From Kluyveromyces lactis (Eukaryota > Ascomycota > Saccharomycetes > Saccharomycetales > Saccharomycetaceae), in NCBI RefSeq assembly GCF_000002515.2, contig NC_006039.1, positions 124,001 through 188,000 of the forward strand: a stretch of DNA of 64,000 nt, given 5' to 3'. Positions 58,975-64,000 of the stretch are shown here, in pieces. The notes under the pieces are model-generated. The model was given only the letters and a program-made list of their open reading frames with translations. It ran no database searches and had not been told where the DNA came from. Position 1 is the stretch's first letter. Each line of letters begins with the position of its first letter. Both the position numbers and the translations under genes were made by a program.

Positions 58975-60675
58975 ATGAGATATCTAGTATTTCTTTTGGT
59001 GCTATTTCTTGGGGTGAATTGTGAGGGAGATAGTGTACTATTTTCATCTGCAACTGATGTATTTGAAAGACCCAAACCGTTGAAAGTCACGACGGCTTTA
59101 GCTACGAAGAATTCAAACAAAAGCAGACCTTTACAAGTGTCTATGTCATCAACCATAAGGAATGTGCCTTTAGCTACTCAAGGCAAAGACAGTTCAGTCT
59201 TTAAATCTTTCAATGAGTGGAATAAAGAGAAACTGCGACAAAACAAATTAGCACAACAAGAGAGACCAAAACGTTCATTATTTCATAATAACAATAACGG
59301 TGATGTTATAAGAGACGAACTAGAAATGGACTTTGAGATTTTTAATGATGATGAGCCCGAAGGGAAAATCTACAAGGATAAATTTAACTATGCATCGGTT
59401 GATTGCGCAGCAACAATCATAAAAACGAATTCAGAAGCACAAGGAGCTGTCTCTATTCTTTTCGAAAACAAGGACAAATCACTTCTAAACCCATGCTCCG
59501 TTCCGAATAAGTTTTTTGTGGTTGAGTTATGTGAGGATATCTTAATTGAAAGCATTGTGATGGCTAACTTTGAGTTCTTTTCTAGTACGTTCAAAAATGT
59601 TAGATTCTCCGTGGCAGAACGATTCCCTGTACCAAAAAATGGCTGGAAGGTTCTTGGAGAATTTGAAGCTGAGAATATTCGTAATACTCAACAGTTTACA
59701 ATTACGAACCCAATGATCTGGGCAAGATATTTGAGAGTTGAAGTTTTATCTCATTACGGAGAGGAGTTTTATTGCCCAATCACTCTCATTAGGGCTCATG
59801 GTATTGCAATGATTGATGAATTCAAAATGGAAGTCCAAAACGCAGGCGAGAAACTCGAAGAAGTGGTCTCAATTGAGCAAAAACTGGCGGAGGAAAAAGA
59901 AAAGTGCATGATACCAAGTTCATTCTTAACTAATAACATGTCAATAAACTTTGACCTAGACATCAACCATCAGTGTTTAGCATCCTTAAAGCACATGAAT
60001 TTTGATGAATTTTTCACTGGTTATAAGGACAATGAAAATATCACTCAAGCAAAAGATTCATCTTCATTTATCCCGATAAATACCGAAGAATCAATCTTCA
60101 AGAATATTATGAAACGGCTTTCAGGTCTTGAAACTAACGGCACTATGTCTATTCTTTATATCGAGGAACAAAGCAAATTATTATCGAAATCCTTCGATAA
60201 ATTAGAAGATTCATATAGTCAACAATTTGAAGCATTGGTTAAAGCATTCAACGAAACTATGACCTCGAATCTGGAGAACCTTAATCAATTCGCTTTGCAG
60301 CTTAGAGAAAGTTCAATTAAAATTATTGAAGAACAAAGATTGGCTACGGATAAATTTATCTCAACAACGACGAATAAAGTTGAGGAACTCGAAAATGCAT
60401 ATCAACACCAAGCTCGAGTTATGTATTTAATCCTTTTCGGTCTAATTTCGTCGATAATATATATTTCCCTGACTAGAGAATCCTATTTTGAAGAAGAAAT
60501 GGTTGATGATGGTTGGTATACCGACAACTCTTCACTTCAAAAGCTCAAAAATAATATAAAAAGATCTGTGTCAGAAACAAAAGGCCATCCGTACACGGAA
60601 GCTGCTCATTACTCACCTATATCTTCCGACTCTGAATTTGAAGATGAGGACAGCATCGTAATACCTGCCAAATAA
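58975..60675 (+). CDS. SLP1: SUN-domain ER membrane glycoprotein
   Basis: 566 residues (S. cerevisiae Slp1 587), an ER/nuclear-envelope protein that with Emp65 protects folding soluble proteins. Signal peptide MRYLVFLLVLFLGVNC. A SUN/galactose-binding-like domain at about 138-283 (VDCAATIIKTNSEAQGAVSI, NKFFVVELCEDILIESIVMA, WARYLRVEVLSHYGEEFYCP). Then a lumenal helical region with coiled coils and N-glycosylation sequons. A single membrane segment lies at about 481-500 (VMYLILFGLISSIIYISL), followed by an acidic cytosolic tail. The SUN domain ahead of the membrane anchor is the Slp1 (opisthokont SUN-like) arrangement, opposite to mid-SUN nuclear proteins such as Mps3. Confidence 0.93.
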   Translation: MRYLVFLLVLFLGVNCEGDSVLFSSATDVFERPKPLKVTTALATKNSNKSRPLQVSMSSTIRNVPLATQGKDSSVFKSFNEWNKEKLRQNKLAQQERPKRSLFHNNNNGDVIRDELEMDFEIFNDDEPEGKIYKDKFNYASVDCAATIIKTNSEAQGAVSILFENKDKSLLNPCSVPNKFFVVELCEDILIESIVMANFEFFSSTFKNVRFSVAERFPVPKNGWKVLGEFEAENIRNTQQFTITNPMIWARYLRVEVLSHYGEEFYCPITLIRAHGIAMIDEFKMEVQNAGEKLEEVVSIEQKLAEEKEKCMIPSSFLTNNMSINFDLDINHQCLASLKHMNFDEFFTGYKDNENITQAKDSSSFIPINTEESIFKNIMKRLSGLETNGTMSILYIEEQSKLLSKSFDKLEDSYSQQFEALVKAFNETMTSNLENLNQFALQLRESSIKIIEEQRLATDKFISTTTNKVEELENAYQHQARVMYLILFGLISSIIYISLTRESYFEEEMVDDGWYTDNSSLQKLKNNIKRSVSETKGHPYTEAAHYSPISSDSEFEDEDSIVIPAK

Positions 60676-60907
60676 TATGTTCTGTCTGTATTGTTCTATA
60701 GCTTTTATAGCATACCTATAATTCTGGAGAGATCTTTGATTTTAGAGTCAAATTGTTCTCAAAATGTGAATGCGCAGAACAGATGAGAGCAAAGATCTTA
60801 GTCATAGACAAATTCAAGGATATCATTTGTTAAAGGAGAACTGATTTAACCGTATATATTTTACACGTTTTCTATCGACTATTCAAAATTGTAAGGTAAG
60901 ATATTCT

Positions 60908-62374
60908 TTAAATGTTCGGAGCAAAATCTGAAGATACACACTTTCGTAGTGGTGTCGGTAATCTGAGTGCTCGGGCATCTTTAGCCCTTGGAACGTCCAC
61001 TAAATCTAATTCGTTATCTATAGATGATGCATCAGAAAGACTTCTTTTCGCTGAAAATACCGAAGCAGGGGTCCAAGGAGATGTTATTTCCGTAGACGAC
61101 GCTGAACGGCTTGAGCCATGTAGTTCGTTATTTTTGAGAATCTCTTCCTTTAGTTCATCAGAACTCGGAAGTAAAACACTCTGATAAATTTTTAGCGGAA
61201 GCTCATCACGAATAGGGCCTTGTTGGCACAGCTCCAAGCCCACCATTATATCAGTGACCATATTTATCTGTTCGAGTAATCTTGTTCTATCATAAATTGG
61301 ATTAAGAAGCGCCTGTGTTAATTTGCATAGATGGAGATATTTATCGATGTTCTGACTTGTATAAGCGGTGATATAGTCTTGCAAACAAATCTTATCATAT
61401 TTGCTCATTAATGCCGTGGGTAGATCTTTATTTGCCGTTAAGGGTTTAAAAATATCATTCAGATATAGTAAGCAGCACCTTCTTATATCAACATGTGTGT
61501 TCTCGTCCACTCTTAATAGTGGTGCACATATTATAGAAAAAGGGTCTTTCTCCTTGCAAGAGCTAACGACACTATGATGACACACGGTCAAACCCAGACT
61601 CTCACATTTCAAGTCTAGAAAGTCCAGCAACAAGGTGGATATGTGCTTTTGAAAACAATTATCTCCTAGAAGGACAGAAGCTAAAATGATACCAGAAGTA
61701 GCTTTAACTGATGATGAGAAAGCCATGTAGTGTTTGTCATAACATGATAACTCTGCAAAAAAGATTGAAACTATCTGTAACATAGAAACGTCTTCTGTAG
61801 GCCATATTATATCGGTATCCTTGAAGCACAATTGAATGGCGTCGAAAGTTGTAAAGCATGTCCGTATGTTCCAGCGTAAAGTTTCCAGGATATGAGATTC
61901 CATTTGAATGAACATGTATGAATCATAAATGTGAGAACATGCTGAAATCAGTTGGTTTAAAGTTGGCGTCCTGGATTTTTTGTCCTCAAATTTTGCCGCT
62001 ATCCATAAGGAAGTGGTTGTAACAAGCTGGTAATGTTTCTGAAAGACAATTCTTTTAGAACAATATCTGTCCATAATTTGTATTGCCAAGAATAAAACGG
62101 GTTCAGATAATCTGAGAATGCCATGAAGATCAATAAGGAAGTCTAACAAGTAAGGCCTCATGTACCAGTCTAGTTCAGGTTGATTATCTATCATTTTTGG
62201 GTTAGGTAAATCGCACTCTTGGAGTTCTTGGAAATACGCTAGTAATTCCTTCTCATAGTCCTTTATTGCGGTAGCACAAGCGCTAGATTCCAATTGAGCC
62301 AGCAATGGATGTGTAGATCTTGGTCTAGGCCTTGGAGGTCCACAACGACGGATGCCTGTGTCGTTTAAATACAT
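60908..62374 (-). CDS. CLN3: G1 cyclin, Cln3-like
   Basis: Cyclin that activates Cdc28 at Start and turns on SBF/MBF transcription. 488 residues (S. cerevisiae Cln3 580). Cyclin box at about 62-170: NQPELDWYMRPYLLDFLIDL, IMDRYCSKRIV, LVTTTSLWIAAKFEDKKSRT, FIQMESHILETLRWNI. It lacks the long insertion that Cln1/Cln2 carry after WLAAK, so it resembles Cln3 despite the Cln1/2-like DRYCSKR string. A Ser/Pro/Thr-rich tail (about 420-488) has Cdk-type SPWTP and LPTPLRK sites and could act in turnover. The very long upstream region, without ATGs and with an Mcm1 box, also fits CLN3. A pre-duplication CLN1/2 ancestor is the alternative. Confidence 0.82.
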   Translation of the reverse strand: MYLNDTGIRRCGPPRPRPRSTHPLLAQLESSACATAIKDYEKELLAYFQELQECDLPNPKMIDNQPELDWYMRPYLLDFLIDLHGILRLSEPVLFLAIQIMDRYCSKRIVFQKHYQLVTTTSLWIAAKFEDKKSRTPTLNQLISACSHIYDSYMFIQMESHILETLRWNIRTCFTTFDAIQLCFKDTDIIWPTEDVSMLQIVSIFFAELSCYDKHYMAFSSSVKATSGIILASVLLGDNCFQKHISTLLLDFLDLKCESLGLTVCHHSVVSSCKEKDPFSIICAPLLRVDENTHVDIRRCCLLYLNDIFKPLTANKDLPTALMSKYDKICLQDYITAYTSQNIDKYLHLCKLTQALLNPIYDRTRLLEQINMVTDIMVGLELCQQGPIRDELPLKIYQSVLLPSSDELKEEILKNNELHGSSRSASSTEITSPWTPASVFSAKRSLSDASSIDNELDLVDVPRAKDARALRLPTPLRKCVSSDFAPNI

Positions 62375-63270
62375 TTGATATCTTTCGGCCCGTGATTTCT
62401 ACCAATGCACTTTTGCCGATAATTACAAGGTCAGATATTATGTTCAAAAGAGCGAATAAGATATTTCGAATATCAACGTATGCTCAAAGCCAAAAAGAAT
62501 GCTAAGTATATTAATTCAGAAAAGTCAACTAATCTCAGAATATATCAATGAATATCTTCTCTTTTTATGACTGATGCGTTTGAAATATTATTTCCTGAAC
62601 GTGATGGTGTTTGACCAGCTTAGAGTTTTCCTTCAAATTGGTATGAATAATGTATAACAATATATGGAAGCAGTACCTGCTCCTTGATTTGGGAACCCTG
62701 TAAAAGTAAGAGCAGCGGTTCTCTTGAGTTTAGCTCAATTTTGAAGTGAGTTGCTCGTGAAAGACCTGCGACAACTCTATTACTTTTTTCTTTCACTTTT
62801 AAACCTCGAAGAACCCGGTCTGAAGATATGGAGAAAAGCCCGTGCAAGAAAATGTTATGTCGAAATATCGAGCGTAAAACGATAATAGGGTGGCTAGTGA
62901 ACAAAGGCGGAAAAGAGAACAGTGAGAGTAATTTTGGTCCAGAAATTTAAAACAAAATATACTGCTGTGCGCTAAAAGCTATGCACACCTAAAGCCACTT
63001 CCCGCACCCCAATTTAATAGTCAATTGCAGGGTGTTTGCTTTGATTTCAGTTTGAGTTTCGGTGTAAACTCTTGTAGATATCTATTTGAATAAGATGCTT
63101 GATCAAGATAATGAAATATTAGTGTAGAAGGTTATATTAAATATTCAGGATGAAATAAAAAGAGCCCTTATTGTCGGGTATTATCAATTTAATTATTAAC
63201 CTTAGTAGAAAACAAGGAGAACAACTGTTAACTTTACTGCTGGTTGTTTGGCCGATAAAAAACGACACCA
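62375..63270 (-). promoter_or_regulatory. ATG-free presumptive 5' leader of CLN3
   Basis: 896 bases upstream of the CLN3 start contain no ATG on the sense (minus) strand, checked line by line as absence of CAT on the plus strand. The plus strand has about 18 ATGs over the same stretch. The first sense ATG is at 63271-63273. A TTG-initiated frame of 94 codons (62620-62904) is the longest open frame in it. See findings. Confidence 0.7.
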
Positions 63271-64000
63271 CATCTAGCACTAATGGTGTGTCTTGGAAAT
63301 ATATGGTAGTGATCACTATTACTAGGTCCGGGTAGCTGTGTTGTTTTAAGCTAGACAATAACTAACTACCTGTGATTGTCCCGTTCAAGTGTAGGTCGCC
63401 TCTCCCTTCAGGAAAACCCCACAATCACATTATCAAAAAAACTTCAATGTTGCTAAGCATCTGATCCTATTGTCCCCTCGTAGTCGAGCGGAAAACTTCG
63501 GTTATGAATGGAATGTGTTCCACACACTTCGATCCTGTTTATCCATAGATGCTTTCACACCTTCTATGATAAAGCTCAATCGATGCTGTGGTTGACTTGT
63601 AGGAAACCCGTTGTCAATCGATACCGCAAACTTTAAAAATTTTTCAGTTTACCATATTTGGTAATACATAGTAATGTTTTACCACACATAGTATAACCAT
63701 ATCGCAGTCATCATAGTGGTCTGAAGGAACAAAGCAAACACCAATCACACAATTCTTCCTCAGATAGCATTATAATCCTGAAATTTTCCTTGTAACAAAA
63801 CCATCTAGCATTGGTCCTGTTTTGAACGTTCCATTTTTTTTCTTTCTTCACATTCTTAATCGACTGTTCTTTGTCATACTCTTGTCTACTTGCTGCCGTA
63901 AATCATTTTAAATAACTTGTGCGCAGTGCAACATAAATCTTACGTTTATCAAAGGCAGCAAAGGCATGGCATAGGTTCTATTCTACTTCCGTAGTTAATA
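63271..64000. other. Distal CLN3 upstream region to window edge
   Basis: Apart from the Mcm1-type box I see no gene, tRNA or repeat here. TAGTAA-type short repeats lie around 63664-63690 and T-rich tracts near 63833. It may also contain the promoter of a gene beyond the right edge. Confidence 0.5.
63649..63664. promoter_or_regulatory. Mcm1/ECB-type palindrome upstream of CLN3
   Basis: TTACCATATTTGGTAA: a CArG core CC(A/T)6GG with flanking TTA/TAA arms, the Mcm1 consensus. It lies about 1.28 kb upstream of the CLN3 ATG and about 380 bases upstream of the ATG-free block. In S. cerevisiae, Mcm1-binding early-cell-cycle boxes in the CLN3 promoter time its M/G1 expression. Confidence 0.65.

Noticed and set aside
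62620-62904. 94-codon frame in the CLN3 leader
   Set aside because: It begins with TTG, not ATG. Without evidence of non-AUG initiation it is not called a gene, though it is noted as a feature of the leader.
1-64000. Transposons, LTRs, solo LTR pairs, tRNA-flanking insertions or virus-like remnants
   Set aside because: Looked for long terminal repeats, reverse-transcriptase or transposase motifs and TG...CA ends; none was seen.

Overview
The window is nuclear DNA of a budding yeast of the family Saccharomycetaceae. Genes are compact and mostly intronless, and two carry a classic yeast spliceosomal intron (GTATGT donor, TACTAAC branch site). Nearly every protein is readily recognised as the counterpart of a Saccharomyces cerevisiae gene. 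The gene order interleaves genes that S. cerevisiae splits between sister regions: chromosome IV (YDR499-YDR510) with XII (YLR177-YLR189), and XIV (YNL274-YNL279) with III (YCR042-YCR044), plus V (YER018-YER019). Genes duplicated in S. cerevisiae (AGP1/GNP1, GIN4/KCC4, PSP1/YLR177W, SAM1/SAM2, PLM2/TOS4, RPL37A/B, SKG3/CAF120) each occur once. This is the layout expected of a lineage that did not pass through the whole-genome duplication (Zygosaccharomyces, Torulaspora, Zygotorulaspora, Lachancea, Kluyveromyces and relatives). The genus cannot be fixed from the sequence alone.

Layout, left to right: partial amino-acid permease AGP1/GNP1 (-), SMT3 (SUMO, +), GIN4 kinase (+), a YqjM-type old yellow enzyme (-), GMC1-like multicopper oxidase (+), PSP1 (+), TFS1 (-), LPP1 (+), SAM synthetase (+), VTA1 (-), SWI6 (+), PLM2/TOS4 (-), RPL37 (+, intron), LCD1/DDC2 (-), EMG1 (+), PRM1 (+), CAF120/SKG3 (+), MDL1 (+), MET2 (+), ATG26 (-), ISC1 (-), SPC25 (+, intron), PER1 (+), BOR1 (+), a YCR043C-like small membrane protein (+), GOR1 (-), TAF2 (+), SLP1 (+), CLN3-like G1 cyclin (-). 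After that come 1.6 kb without a recognisable gene.

Some neighbours share pathways. SWI6, its likely target PLM2/TOS4 and the G1 cyclin CLN3 all belong to the G1/S switch. The upstream regions of PLM2 and LCD1 hold SBF/MBF-like sites, and an Mcm1-type CArG palindrome lies upstream of CLN3. MET2 and the SAM synthetase belong to sulphur metabolism, and both have Cbf1 (CACGTGA) and Met31/32-type sites upstream. PRM1 has two pheromone response elements. No tRNA gene, transposon, LTR, centromere or CRISPR was found.

The least explained features are non-coding. An intricate nested palindrome (23-bp perfect arms around a 24-bp perfect GC palindrome) lies in the permease/SMT3 divergent promoter. The CLN3 gene is preceded by about 900 bases with no ATG at all on the sense strand, and shorter ATG-free stretches precede PSP1 and GIN4. 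Among proteins, the old yellow enzyme has no S. cerevisiae counterpart and departs from the family's substrate-binding motif, and SPC25 has an intron that S. cerevisiae lacks.
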